Shown here: positions 21,026 to 29,957 of the stretch, piece by piece
Layout of the letters: each line of letters begins with the position of its first letter
Position numbering within the stretch: position 1 is the stretch's first letter
The notes under the pieces: model-generated
Databases searched by the model: none
What the model was told of the DNA's origin: nothing
What the model saw: only the letters and a program-made list of their open reading frames with translations
Assembly: GCA_014204635.1 (NCBI GenBank)
Contig: JACHLS010000010.1
Location: 62,001-126,000 of the forward strand
Reading direction: 5' to 3'
DNA: 64,000 bases
Source of the DNA: Sporosarcina luteola
Lineage (GTDB): Bacteria; Bacillota; Bacilli; Bacillales_A; Planococcaceae
Position numbers and translations under genes: made by a program

Positions 21026-21463
21026 TTACTCACTCATGTCTCCGCACTGTTCCGTTCCAACGACCAATTCAGTGCCGCTAGATTGAATCATGTCAGCAGT
21101 TGCTTTCTTAAACTTGACACGATTTTTACCAGTATAAACATCTCCACAAATCCAAGAGGGTTGAAAGTCTGCCACCCAAAGGGAGTTGTTGCCAAGGCCT
21201 TCTTCGTCTAGGTAGCCTTCTTGAATGAGAGTTGGAATGCCGACAGAGTTGGTGTAGCCATCCTTGCTTGGGTTTTCCATGAAATAGAGATCGGCAGCGG
21301 AGAGAATCATGAGGGCGTTGCTTTTTTCAGACTTGATCCGGGAGTTTTCAATGATTTTACTGATGGATGGGATGGCGATGGCTGCGATGATACCTAAAAT
21401 TACCAAAACAGCTAGAAGCTCGATAAGTGTCATACCATTCTCATTGTTTTTTCGGATAAACAT
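21026..21463 (-). CDS. Type IV prepilin (pilin-like protein 1)
   Basis: The 145-residue protein has a class III leader MFIRKNNENG, cleavage before MTLIELLAVLVILGIIAAIA with Glu at +5 of the mature protein, and a globular part with two cysteines (ICGD and EQCGD) that could form the pilin disulphide loop. AAGGAGG precedes the ATG. It lies just upstream of pilM, in tandem with a second prepilin sharing the same N-terminal helix. Confidence 0.9.
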   Translation of the reverse strand: MFIRKNNENGMTLIELLAVLVILGIIAAIAIPSISKIIENSRIKSEKSNALMILSAADLYFMENPSKDGYTNSVGIPTLIQEGYLDEEGLGNNSLWVADFQPSWICGDVYTGKNRVKFKKATADMIQSSGTELVVGTEQCGDMSE

Positions 21464-21558
21464 AGTTAGGTCCTCCTTAAGAGGGTTTTAAAAAGAAGGG
21501 AAAGCTATGAGCATCCCCTTCTACTAACAATTCATAATTTAACTACTATCTTCTATTA

Positions 21559-21993
21559 CTAAGACGCCGTAGGCACTTTAACGTTATTTTTACTCTCATT
21601 TATCTGTTTAACAGTGGCCTTTTCGAACTCTACCTTACTAGTTCCCTTATACACAGCAGTCGCAGTAATATTATTTTCGCTTCCTTTAGCTCCTTTATTA
21701 ACTACACCGTTCGTTTCTTCTAACGTTCCTAAATCTTTCATGTATCCTTCATCTTTTAATACCGTAAGAGTCACAGATTCAGCAGTATCATTTTCAGCAA
21801 AATACAATTGAGCCGCCGACATGGCATTTAACGCATCTGCCTTAGCAGCTTTAATTCTAGAGTTCTCGATAATACTTCCAATCGACGGAACAGCAATCGC
21901 CGCGATGATCCCTAAAATGACAATAACAGCCAATAATTCAACAAGTGTTAAACCTTTCTCGTTCTTAAGTCGCTTCTGCAATAATTTTTTCAT
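21559..21993 (-). CDS. Type IV prepilin (pilin-like protein 2, candidate major pilin)
   Basis: The 144-residue protein has leader MKKLLQKRLKNEKG, cleavage before LTLVELLAVIVILGI, Glu at +5 and a small Ala/Thr/Lys/Asn-rich globular domain without cysteines. GAGGAGG precedes the ATG. About 105 non-coding bases separate it from pilC, so it may have a promoter of its own, as expected for an abundant major pilin; no convincing -35 was found. Confidence 0.9.
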   Translation of the reverse strand: MKKLLQKRLKNEKGLTLVELLAVIVILGIIAAIAVPSIGSIIENSRIKAAKADALNAMSAAQLYFAENDTAESVTLTVLKDEGYMKDLGTLEETNGVVNKGAKGSENNITATAVYKGTSKVEFEKATVKQINESKNNVKVPTAS

Positions 21994-22100
21994 GTAAATT
22001 CCTCCTCTAGTTCCAAACTTTTGTATAGATTAAGCATACCAAACTCCTAGATGCAATGAAACTATAATCCTATCTACCTTTCTTACTGTTTATTATTTTG

Positions 22101-23312
22101 TCACAAGCTATCAATCTGTGTAAAAATACTGAACATCGGAAGAAGTATAGATAGTACTATAGTACCTACCAATCCCGCTAACAAGACAATCATGAGTGGT
22201 TCGATCAATGCTTTGAGCCGATCCGTCGCTGCATCGACTTCCTTTTCATAGAAATCCGCGACTTTTGCCAGCATGGTATCGAGCGAGCCAGTCTGTTCCC
22301 CAATGGCAATCATATGGGGAATTAAAGGCGGAAACGCCCAGTGCCCGAGCATCGGCTCAGTGAGCGAGCCCCCTCGCTGCAATGAATCCCTTGACGCAGC
22401 AACAACACGTGAAACGACTTCATTTTCGACAATTCGCTCTGTCATCGCGAGCGACTGCAGGATCGGTACTGAACTCGTAAATAGGGAGCTGAGTGTTCGC
22501 GTCAATGTCGCAAGAGCTGATTTTTTCACGATGTCCCCAAAAATCGGCAGACGGAGTAATAATGTATCCAGAATATATTTCCCGTTCGGGTTTGCCCTCA
22601 GCATCATTACGCCGACAACGATGGCTGCCACGAGTAAAAAGAACACATACCAATAATCAACCATGAAATCGCTCGCCCTTAAAACAAACTTTGTCAGCCA
22701 TGGCAACTCCCCGCCTACACTGTCAAACAAGTCGACGAACATAGGAACAACAAATGTTAACAAAAAAATGACAACACCAATAGCTACAATACCTACCACA
22801 ATCGGATACGACAGTGCAGACAGCACTTTCTGTTTCAGTCGATGCGCTTTCTCGTAATGATCAGCAAGCCGGTCGAGGGCATCGTCGACCGTTCCGGACA
22901 TTTCCCCAGCTTCGATCATATTGATGACAAGAGGCTCAAACGCCTTCGGATGTTTAGCGAGAGCGTCTGATAAAGAACCACCCCCACGCAAATCATCGCC
23001 GATGGCAATTAGTATTTTCTGAAACTGTTTCCCTTCTACTTGCAAGGACAGAATGCGAACGGCTTCGACAATGGTCACACCCGCTCGCAGCAAGGTAGAA
23101 AATTGCCGCAAAAACATAATGAACTGAGCCCGTTTGATCGGCTTTCCAATATGGATTTCCTTCGTCAGCGCTGTCTCAGCAATCTCCTGCAAGTTTTTCA
23201 CCCGAATGCCTTGGTTTTTAAGTTTCAAAGCCGCTTCCCGTTTATTGCCCGCCGTAATTACTCCAGTCCGGATCGATTTAGCGTCACGTCCTTCATATTT
23301 AAAACGAGCCAT
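22101..23312 (-). CDS. pilC: PilC/GspF-type pilus platform membrane protein
   Basis: This inner-membrane platform protein transmits the motion of PilB and PilT to pilin. The 403-residue protein has the duplicated GspF domain: first copy about 67-190 (FLRQFSTLLRAGVTI), second about 270-395 (LTRTLSSLFTSSVPI), each followed by hydrophobic helices. It overlaps pilT by one base. Full length. Confidence 0.95.
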   Translation of the reverse strand: MARFKYEGRDAKSIRTGVITAGNKREAALKLKNQGIRVKNLQEIAETALTKEIHIGKPIKRAQFIMFLRQFSTLLRAGVTIVEAVRILSLQVEGKQFQKILIAIGDDLRGGGSLSDALAKHPKAFEPLVINMIEAGEMSGTVDDALDRLADHYEKAHRLKQKVLSALSYPIVVGIVAIGVVIFLLTFVVPMFVDLFDSVGGELPWLTKFVLRASDFMVDYWYVFFLLVAAIVVGVMMLRANPNGKYILDTLLLRLPIFGDIVKKSALATLTRTLSSLFTSSVPILQSLAMTERIVENEVVSRVVAASRDSLQRGGSLTEPMLGHWAFPPLIPHMIAIGEQTGSLDTMLAKVADFYEKEVDAATDRLKALIEPLMIVLLAGLVGTIVLSILLPMFSIFTQIDSL

Positions 23313-24352
23313 TACGATTCATCACCCTCAAGATACGGAATCGCCACGTCATATGAAATGATGGCCTGATCGAGTAGTTGTTTGACGGAAGCTGACATCA
23401 TATGCATGCCCATCGATCGGTTCGTTTGGATGACATTCGGAATTTGATGCACTTTTTCCGATCGGATAAGATTGGCGATTGCCGGATTATTGATCATCAG
23501 TTCCGTGGCTGCCCGTCTGCCTGACTTATCTACTCTTGGAAATAAACGCTGAGAGAGGACTGCCGTCAATACGCCTGCCAGTTGGACGCGAATCTGCGCT
23601 TGCTGCCCATGGGGAAAGACGTCGATGATCCGATCAATTGTGGAAGCCGCACTCCACGTATGAAGGGTTGCCAGTACAAGATGACCCGTTTCTGCAGCTG
23701 TAATGGCGGTGGAAATGGTCTCTAGATCACGCATTTCGCCGACAAGAATTACATCCGGATCCTGCCGCAAGGATGCCCGCAGACCTGCAGCAAATGAATC
23801 CGTGTCAAACCCCACTTCCCGCTGATCAATAATTGATGAACCGTGGGCATGGACGTACTCAATGGGATCTTCCAGTGTAATGATATGCTTTCGCATCGTT
23901 TCGTTTATATAGCGAAGCATAGCGGCGAGCGTTGTTGACTTCCCGGAACCGGTCGGACCTGTCACGAGTATCAGGCCTTGAGGTGTAGCGGCAAGGGATT
24001 TCAAGACATCCGGCATTTGCAGCTCCTCAATCGTCGGGATTTGGGTCGGGATCGTCCTGAACGCGATTGAGACAGCTCCACGTTGTTGAAACGCATTGAC
24101 TCGAAAACGCGATACTCCCGGCACTTCATAGGAATAGTCGATCTGCCCGCTCTCCTTAAACGCATTGAACAGCTTGCCCGGTATCGTCGTTTTCGCGACA
24201 AGCTCTGTGAAATCCGCTTTCATTTCTTCCGTTCCATACCGTTTCAAATCACCATGTATTCTAAACACTGGCGGCATCCCGATCGTTAAATGAATGTCTG
24301 AAGCCTTCAATTCAAAGGCTTTGGTTAATAGTTCATCAATTGTCTCTTTCAT
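23312..24352 (-). CDS. pilT: Pilus retraction ATPase PilT
   Basis: PilT depolymerises the pilus and powers twitching. The 346-residue protein begins with the PilT-type ASDIHLTIGMPP segment and has Walker A GPTGSGKST (about residue 134), Asp box ITLEDPIEYVH, Walker B DPDVILVGEMRD and the His box TGHLVLATLHT. It lacks the large N-terminal region of PilB, which sets the two apart. Retraction ATPases are uncommon in Bacilli, whose Com pseudopilus has only ComGA. Confidence 0.94.
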   Translation of the reverse strand: MKETIDELLTKAFELKASDIHLTIGMPPVFRIHGDLKRYGTEEMKADFTELVAKTTIPGKLFNAFKESGQIDYSYEVPGVSRFRVNAFQQRGAVSIAFRTIPTQIPTIEELQMPDVLKSLAATPQGLILVTGPTGSGKSTTLAAMLRYINETMRKHIITLEDPIEYVHAHGSSIIDQREVGFDTDSFAAGLRASLRQDPDVILVGEMRDLETISTAITAAETGHLVLATLHTWSAASTIDRIIDVFPHGQQAQIRVQLAGVLTAVLSQRLFPRVDKSGRRAATELMINNPAIANLIRSEKVHQIPNVIQTNRSMGMHMMSASVKQLLDQAIISYDVAIPYLEGDES

Positions 24353-24363
24353 ACTGCATACCC

Positions 24364-26022
24364 CTATTCAATCAAAGCTACACGCAAAACTTCTTCTGTT
24401 GTCGTGATGCCCTGCTTTACTTTATCCAGGCCATCATCAATAAGGAAGACAGTGCCGCTTCGTACGGCAATTTCCCGCAGCTTCGACGGCGTGCCGCCAT
24501 TATTAATCACTTCGCGCATTTCATCCGTCAAAACGAGCACTTCATGTATGGCAATGCGTCCTCGATAGCCGGTCATATTGCATGAAGCGCAACCTGGCCC
24601 ACGAACGACAGTTTCAATGGATTTGCCCCGTTTAGCAAAAATCTCCTTTTCGCGATTGGAAGCAGGCATCGGTGCTCCACAATCCCGGCACACCCGCCGA
24701 ATCAACCGTTGAGCAACAATTGCATTGACAGATGAAGTGACGAGGAAAGGTTCCACACCCATATCAAGCAGTCGTGTAATGGAAGCTATCGAGTCATTCG
24801 TATGAATGGTGCTAAGCACCAAATGGCCGGTAAGCGACGCACGTATCGCAATTTCGACCGTTTCACGATCCCGAATTTCACCGACCATGACAATATCCGG
24901 GTCCTGCCGCAAGATAGAACGGAGCCCAGCCGCGAAAGTCAGTCCGACTTGCGGATTCACTTGAATTTGATTGATCCCTTCCAGCTGATATTCCACAGGG
25001 TCTTCTACCGTGATGATATTCACTTCTTCTTGATTCAACCGATTGAGCGCGGCATATAGAGTGGATGATTTACCTGAACCGGTCGGACCAGAAATTAACA
25101 CGATCCCATTAGGCCGTTCAATTTCGTGTGAAAACTTCTCCATATTCCTTTCGCTGAATCCCAATTTTGATAAATCATTCAGGGAGCTGCTCAAATCCAA
25201 TATACGCATGACAATCTTTTCTCCAAATACGGTAGGAAGAGTGGACACACGCAAATCGATCGGCCGGAAGTCGATATTGACTTTGATCCGTCCGTCTTGC
25301 GGAACCCGTTGCTCGGTGATGTCGAGGCGGGACATGATTTTAATGCGCGCGGTCAGCATCGCTTGCATATGTTTCGGCAAATAGCGCTCTGTATGAAGCA
25401 ACCCATCAATCCGAAAGCGTATGGCGACTTGGTGGTCTTGCGGATCGATATGGATGTCACTCGCCTTTTGCGTAATTGCCGAGGACAGCAATTGATTGAC
25501 AAGGCGCACAATCGGGGAGTCCAGGTCGGTCAATTCATCTTGCTGTTCTCGGGTATCTTCCGGCTGCTCAATCAAAAAATCTTCTAAAAGATCATCCTCG
25601 TAATACTTGGAAATCGTTCTTAAAATATCGTCTTTCGATGCAATGGCCGGTTCAATATGGAACCCCGTAGAAAGACGCAGGTCATCAATCGATAAGTAAT
25701 CCATCGGATCGGCCATGGCTACAAACAGCTTGTCCCCTTCTGCCTTAAGAGGAACAATCAAATTTCGTTTCGCAAATTCTTTAGGGACGATATTGAACAG
25801 TTTAGGATCGAACGGATACCGGAACAGGTTAATATGCGGAATTCCCAATTGGAACTCGAGCACCTCAATTAATTGCTGTTCCGTAATATATCCCCGTTGC
25901 AACAATGAATCTCCTAGCTTCTGATCGCGCGGTTTCTCTGCTAGAGCTGTCTGAAGTTGCGTATCTGTAATCAAGCCTGATTCCACCAGCAAATCTCCGA
26001 GCCGTTTTCGCGTTGTGGCCAT
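24364..26022 (-). CDS. pilB: Pilus assembly ATPase PilB
   Basis: PilB polymerises pilin at the platform. The 552-residue protein has an N-terminal MshEN/GspE_N domain (RLGDLLVESGLI ... LGDSLLQRGYI), Walker A GPTGSGKSS near residue 310, Asp box VEDPVEYQ, Walker B QDPDIVMVGEIRD and a tetracysteine zinc site (CRDCG ... GCASC). ATG 26022 has AGAGGAGA upstream. Followed by pilT and pilC in the usual order. Confidence 0.96.
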   Translation of the reverse strand: MATTRKRLGDLLVESGLITDTQLQTALAEKPRDQKLGDSLLQRGYITEQQLIEVLEFQLGIPHINLFRYPFDPKLFNIVPKEFAKRNLIVPLKAEGDKLFVAMADPMDYLSIDDLRLSTGFHIEPAIASKDDILRTISKYYEDDLLEDFLIEQPEDTREQQDELTDLDSPIVRLVNQLLSSAITQKASDIHIDPQDHQVAIRFRIDGLLHTERYLPKHMQAMLTARIKIMSRLDITEQRVPQDGRIKVNIDFRPIDLRVSTLPTVFGEKIVMRILDLSSSLNDLSKLGFSERNMEKFSHEIERPNGIVLISGPTGSGKSSTLYAALNRLNQEEVNIITVEDPVEYQLEGINQIQVNPQVGLTFAAGLRSILRQDPDIVMVGEIRDRETVEIAIRASLTGHLVLSTIHTNDSIASITRLLDMGVEPFLVTSSVNAIVAQRLIRRVCRDCGAPMPASNREKEIFAKRGKSIETVVRGPGCASCNMTGYRGRIAIHEVLVLTDEMREVINNGGTPSKLREIAVRSGTVFLIDDGLDKVKQGITTTEEVLRVALIE

Positions 26023-26039
26023 ACTTCGTCTCCTCTCGA

Positions 26040-27407
26040 TCACTTGTTGATCGGCATGCCGCCTTTATCATAAATGATGCCTTCCTCAAGATCCGCAGGC
26101 TGTTCACCTACCCCAGAGGAAGGTGTATTCGTATTCGGTTCTCCCGAAGTTATCTCGTCCCCGTCGCTTTCATTTGGCAAATGAGATGAATCTGCATTTC
26201 CTTCATTGTTGGTTGTCATAACTTCTGACTCTAGAGCTGAATCGGTCGTTTCTCCATCACTAGCATCCTCTTTTTCGTTGAAGAGCGGATGCAATTCCAC
26301 CCGGGGAATCGGGGCATAAAAATCCTTTGAAAGAGGTTCCACTTCGACAAGGACGCCCTCTAGCTTCTTTTCGCGCTGCACAACAGCCTCTAAGCCATTT
26401 TTCCCGACTTCCTTCACAGAGGTTTGCCCTGTTTCGATAAAGGCGCTGTATTGCTTCACAGTTCTAGGCGGAAACGCACGAATCCGCTCCACATAAGGCT
26501 CATACTGATAAACAAACGGCAACCCTTCAATGGATAACTGCAGTTCTCCAGCATTCAACTTGGTACGCAAAACAAAATTTGTTTGATTGGGATTGCGGAA
26601 CGAAAAACCGATATCCAGCCGTCGATTGACGGCAGCTTCAAAGCCAGGATTAATACTATCGGGAAGGACTGAACTGATGGCCCGTTCCTCGATCGTAAAG
26701 TTGGTTTGCAGTACCGTTTGATATAATATGGAAGCAAGGACTGTCAATTCAGCATCTGTCAAAGGGGCGACAGCTTCTTTCCCAATTTCATCAATCAATG
26801 AAAAGAGCTTCTGTTTTTTTATTTCCACTCCATCCAAATTCCGTATGGCTACTTCTAGAGCCGGAGAAATATTGTCCATCGAATGGCTTGCGGTTGCAAC
26901 GATTGTCTGTGTTTGGTCTTCCTTCGTCAAATAATCCGTTATGTATACAACACGCGGAAAAACGGCATTCTTCATTTCATCCGCCATGCCAGCAGCAATA
27001 AAATCAACAGATTCCCTCGAAAAAGAAATCGGTTCAAATTGCTGCATCAAGATGGTTTCCAGTCCATCTTCAGATACTATGGAATATAGCGGGTTTTCCG
27101 CCCCCGGCTGCGCCTCCTCGATTGACCGCTCCACATTGAACGCCACGATTTCTGCAGGCACCATCACCGTTTCATCTAAATATACGATAGTCAGGTCCAT
27201 CTCTTCATGCAACGCCGTTACATCACTGGCAAGCTTCGCTTTGGCTTCACCAGCGGTTAAGCCGGAAATGTCATAAGGACCGACGAAGGTGTGGGCGGGG
27301 AATTGTTTACCGAATTTAAAATCGGAAGCAAAAACTGCGGTTGATAGCAGGAATAACGCTAAAAGACTAAACAAAATTATCATATAGATCTTTTTATTTC
27401 TTTTCAT
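26040..27407 (-). CDS. VanW/YoaR-like exported protein with G5 domain in the pilus operon
   Basis: The 455-residue protein has a signal or anchor helix (about 8-27), a PG_binding_4-like region (FVGPYDISGLTAGEAKAKL), a VanW-like middle and a G5 domain at about 320-380 (RTVKQYSAFIETG, SVKEVGKNGLEAVVQRE), then a Ser/Glu/Asp-rich tail. G5 domains bind sugars or wall polymers. Its place next to pilB suggests it helps the pilus cross or anchor in the Gram-positive wall; this is inference. The start is ATG 27407 after AGGAGG. Confidence 0.75.
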   Translation of the reverse strand: MKRNKKIYMIILFSLLALFLLSTAVFASDFKFGKQFPAHTFVGPYDISGLTAGEAKAKLASDVTALHEEMDLTIVYLDETVMVPAEIVAFNVERSIEEAQPGAENPLYSIVSEDGLETILMQQFEPISFSRESVDFIAAGMADEMKNAVFPRVVYITDYLTKEDQTQTIVATASHSMDNISPALEVAIRNLDGVEIKKQKLFSLIDEIGKEAVAPLTDAELTVLASILYQTVLQTNFTIEERAISSVLPDSINPGFEAAVNRRLDIGFSFRNPNQTNFVLRTKLNAGELQLSIEGLPFVYQYEPYVERIRAFPPRTVKQYSAFIETGQTSVKEVGKNGLEAVVQREKKLEGVLVEVEPLSKDFYAPIPRVELHPLFNEKEDASDGETTDSALESEVMTTNNEGNADSSHLPNESDGDEITSGEPNTNTPSSGVGEQPADLEEGIIYDKGGMPINK

Positions 27408-27446
27408 CACTACCACGCCTCCTGTCTTACTGCCCACTTCTGTTTT

Positions 27447-28850
27447 CTAATTATAGTTAACCTTCAAATTTGGAGTCTTCCATACATCTTGTCTTTCGAC
27501 TGCTCCAGAAGTACAGTTTGCTTTTAATTCACCTTTCGAAACCACTTTAATATTCCCATCATTTATGTTACTTTTTACTTTTGCGTTGTCTCTTCCCGCA
27601 GCATTATCTGTAACAACAAGCTTGCTAACTCCTTTAAAGGTTACTTTTTTTAAATCAATATTCCCTTTGACACAGACTAGAGAATTGTTCAACGTTAAAC
27701 TTTTCCCGATTTCCAAATTATCTTCTACATATATAACAGATTTAGTGATTTTCGAATCGACTTTACCATTATCACCTTTTATCTCCAAATCATCGCCTAT
27801 ATACATCAGTAGCTCTGTAACTTGAAAAGATTTTAGAGCAACAAAACTTCCTCCTAATAAAATATGATTGTCTAGTAAATTATTCATCAGTTCAAAGTGA
27901 TCAACAACCATATTGCCTTTAGCTTCAATTGTAAGGGAAACAGCATTTTTAACGTTTTTCATTTCAATATTTTGCAGCGAAACTACCTTTAAATTTTTTA
28001 CATTGTTCATATTAGGGAAAATCACTTCCTGTTCAGCCAACAATTTAGAACCCCCAAAATCCTCCCCTATATTACCGTTGTTGGATTTTTTTATACCTTC
28101 CTTATAATATATCTGTGCATTTTTTGACCCTATGATACTATCCCAATAAACTCCCAAGCAACTTGTATCTTTAACCGGAGGAACACATTTACTTATCGGT
28201 TTAGCACCTAAAGAAATGTCTTCTTTTTTCCAATTTAAGTAGGCGTGCTGCAAGGCAGAATTAGATGTAGAATTATTTAATTCTAAAAAGTTGGGTATTT
28301 CAAAGAGCAGCTTTGCGAATAACTTTTTTTCTGTTCCTACTTTTCCTATCGAATACACAGAAATGGTAATGCCAGTAGAATTACCTTCTTCTTTAATGCT
28401 CACATCAAAATCTTCATAAGAGTATTTAGCTTCGTTAGGTAATTCCTCTTCCATTTTAAAGTAATAGCTTTTTTCCTGAAATAATCTCTTTAGTTCTGCT
28501 GCAAGAAGCCGTCTATTTTCCGCAGCCTTCCTTTCTATCAGTTCCTTCTTTTTTGACCCGTCAATATTTTTGTCATTCTCTATACTTGTTTTTTTGATTA
28601 AAAAATCATTATAATATTTTTCCCATAAAGTTTCTTTTTCTTGTTCGAAAATATTTACATATACACCTTCAAAAAACTCAACACCCATTTCAGCAATTAC
28701 AACAGAAAGCTGATTATCATCCGTTATCGCCTCTTGTGTTGCATTCCCAATCGAGCCACGGATAAAAACCGCTGTAACAGTCAAAATGAATACAACTAAG
28801 AAAAGGACAACTAATAATGCATAGCCCTGCTCATCTAGTCTATTTTTCAT
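27447..28850 (-). CDS. PilX-like minor pilin with large beta-helix-like passenger
   Basis: The 467-residue protein starts MKNRLDEQGYALLVVLFLVVFILTV, a type III-like leader and helix without Glu5, as in PilX-type proteins. The rest is large for a pilin: a helical Lys/Glu-rich part (about 60-120), then from about 290 a run of short strands (LLGGSFVALKSFQ, IYVEDNLEIGKSLTL, VCVKGNIDLKKVTF) that looks like a right-handed beta helix. It is AT-rich compared with neighbours. Function unknown; a tip or adhesive role is possible. Confidence 0.7.
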   Translation of the reverse strand: MKNRLDEQGYALLVVLFLVVFILTVTAVFIRGSIGNATQEAITDDNQLSVVIAEMGVEFFEGVYVNIFEQEKETLWEKYYNDFLIKKTSIENDKNIDGSKKKELIERKAAENRRLLAAELKRLFQEKSYYFKMEEELPNEAKYSYEDFDVSIKEEGNSTGITISVYSIGKVGTEKKLFAKLLFEIPNFLELNNSTSNSALQHAYLNWKKEDISLGAKPISKCVPPVKDTSCLGVYWDSIIGSKNAQIYYKEGIKKSNNGNIGEDFGGSKLLAEQEVIFPNMNNVKNLKVVSLQNIEMKNVKNAVSLTIEAKGNMVVDHFELMNNLLDNHILLGGSFVALKSFQVTELLMYIGDDLEIKGDNGKVDSKITKSVIYVEDNLEIGKSLTLNNSLVCVKGNIDLKKVTFKGVSKLVVTDNAAGRDNAKVKSNINDGNIKVVSKGELKANCTSGAVERQDVWKTPNLKVNYN

Positions 28851-28865
28851 AATGACCACCGCCCC

Positions 28866-29330
28866 CTAATTTTTCCCTTCATCGATACGGGATATTGTCG
28901 TTTCAATTTCAACGAAAGGTTTCTCTTTAGTCAAATCACTAACTTTAATACTAAGATCATATGAAGGATAGTAGCTTCCATTTAAAGGCGGCTCATCTTT
29001 TGTATAAATTTTGTTCACTGGTCCATCTACTTTATATTTGTATATAGAACTGGTATAAACTGATATGACTTTACCATTCTCACAATCTTGAACTTCCCAA
29101 GAACCACTGTCTTTCTCTGTGATTTTATAACAATCATACTTTCGATGAATTCTCTGAATATCAGTGATCATATAGTTGGCATCTTGTTGCATTTGAAGTT
29201 TTTTGGATTCTACAATATTGTATTTCATGCTGATCGCAACGGTGGTCCAGATGAGCATGATTACAAGGGACGATAAAAGAAGTGTTGCCAGCACTTCCAC
29301 CAAGGTCATTCCGGCCTGCTTTTTCAACAC
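28866..29330 (-). CDS. PilW/PulJ-like minor prepilin
   Basis: From GTG 29330 the 154-residue product starts MLKKQAGMTLVEVLATLLLS, a short leader with cleavage after Gly and Glu at +5. GGGTGGGA lies seven bases before the GTG. A longer reading from ATG 29372 overlaps the upstream prepilin and gives a 25-residue leader; the short one is more typical. Two cysteines (YDCYK, QDCEN) may form a disulphide. Third gene of the minor-pilin block. Confidence 0.78.
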   Translation of the reverse strand: MLKKQAGMTLVEVLATLLLSSLVIMLIWTTVAISMKYNIVESKKLQMQQDANYMITDIQRIHRKYDCYKITEKDSGSWEVQDCENGKVISVYTSSIYKYKVDGPVNKIYTKDEPPLNGSYYPSYDLSIKVSDLTKEKPFVEIETTISRIDEGKN

Positions 29331-29358
29331 ATCTTGTCCCACCCATCTCGTTCTTTGA

Positions 29359-29775
29359 TCAATCGCGCACATAACCGAATGTTTCACTAACTGGCTTGGC
29401 TTCCTGGCCAGGTCTGAAAAATTTGATGTGAACTTGGTGCAAAGTAACTTGCTCTTTTGCATCCTTAGCCCCTTCCAAGTCCGGCTGCATTGTATATTCC
29501 AGAGTAACTGCATAACCATTTACTTGCTTAGTAATTAGACACTTATCTAGTTTCCCCTCACATTGCCCAGGGATCCCATCGTCCTTAATGTCGTCCAATT
29601 CACTTCGCGCCAAATTCATTGTCTCTAGCTTACTGCCCGTCTTCTCATTAAAATTCGTCATTTGTGGAAACACTGTCATGAACCCGACAAAAACGATTCC
29701 CAAAATAACAAGGGAGGCCAAGATTTCCACTAGCGTCATGCCTTGTTCCTTGTTCTGCACTCTCCAACGCTTCAT
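29359..29775 (-). CDS. PilV-like minor prepilin, first gene of the pilus operon
   Basis: The 138-residue protein has leader MKRWRVQNKEQG, cleavage before MTLVEILASLVILGI with Glu at +5, and a globular part with a close cysteine pair (PGQCEGKLDKCL). AAAGGAGGAAG precedes ATG 29775. It is the first gene after the promoter at 29872-29900, so the operon runs from minor pilins to comC. Confidence 0.85.
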   Translation of the reverse strand: MKRWRVQNKEQGMTLVEILASLVILGIVFVGFMTVFPQMTNFNEKTGSKLETMNLARSELDDIKDDGIPGQCEGKLDKCLITKQVNGYAVTLEYTMQPDLEGAKDAKEQVTLHQVHIKFFRPGQEAKPVSETFGYVRD

Positions 29776-29871
29776 GGAATCTTCCTCCTTTTGTTATCTC
29801 TTCCACTATTCTTTGTTGTGTAACCTTGTTCATTACAGTTTGTTTACATTTCTATTAAACTTGTTACTAAC

Positions 29872-29900
29872 AGCATACAAAAATTATCAATACTTATCAA
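29872..29900 (-). promoter_or_regulatory. SigA-type promoter of the type IV pilus operon
   Basis: Minus strand TTGATA (29895-29900), 17-base spacer, TATGCT (29872-29877), with an untranslated leader of about 90 bases before the first prepilin. It lies just downstream of the terminator of the GGDEF gene, so the pilus genes start an independent transcript. Confidence 0.6.
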
Positions 29901-29931
29901 CTTTTCTCGAACGTTAGTAAATTAGTTGCAA

Positions 29932-29955
29932 AAAAAAGACCGGTTCCCCGGCCCT
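29932..29955 (-). terminator. Terminator of the folC-GGDEF transcript
   Basis: Minus strand GGCCGG, loop GGAA, CCGGTC and then eight T. It begins a few bases after the stop at 29958 and separates the GGDEF genes from the pilus promoter. Confidence 0.8.
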
Positions 29956-29957
29956 AT

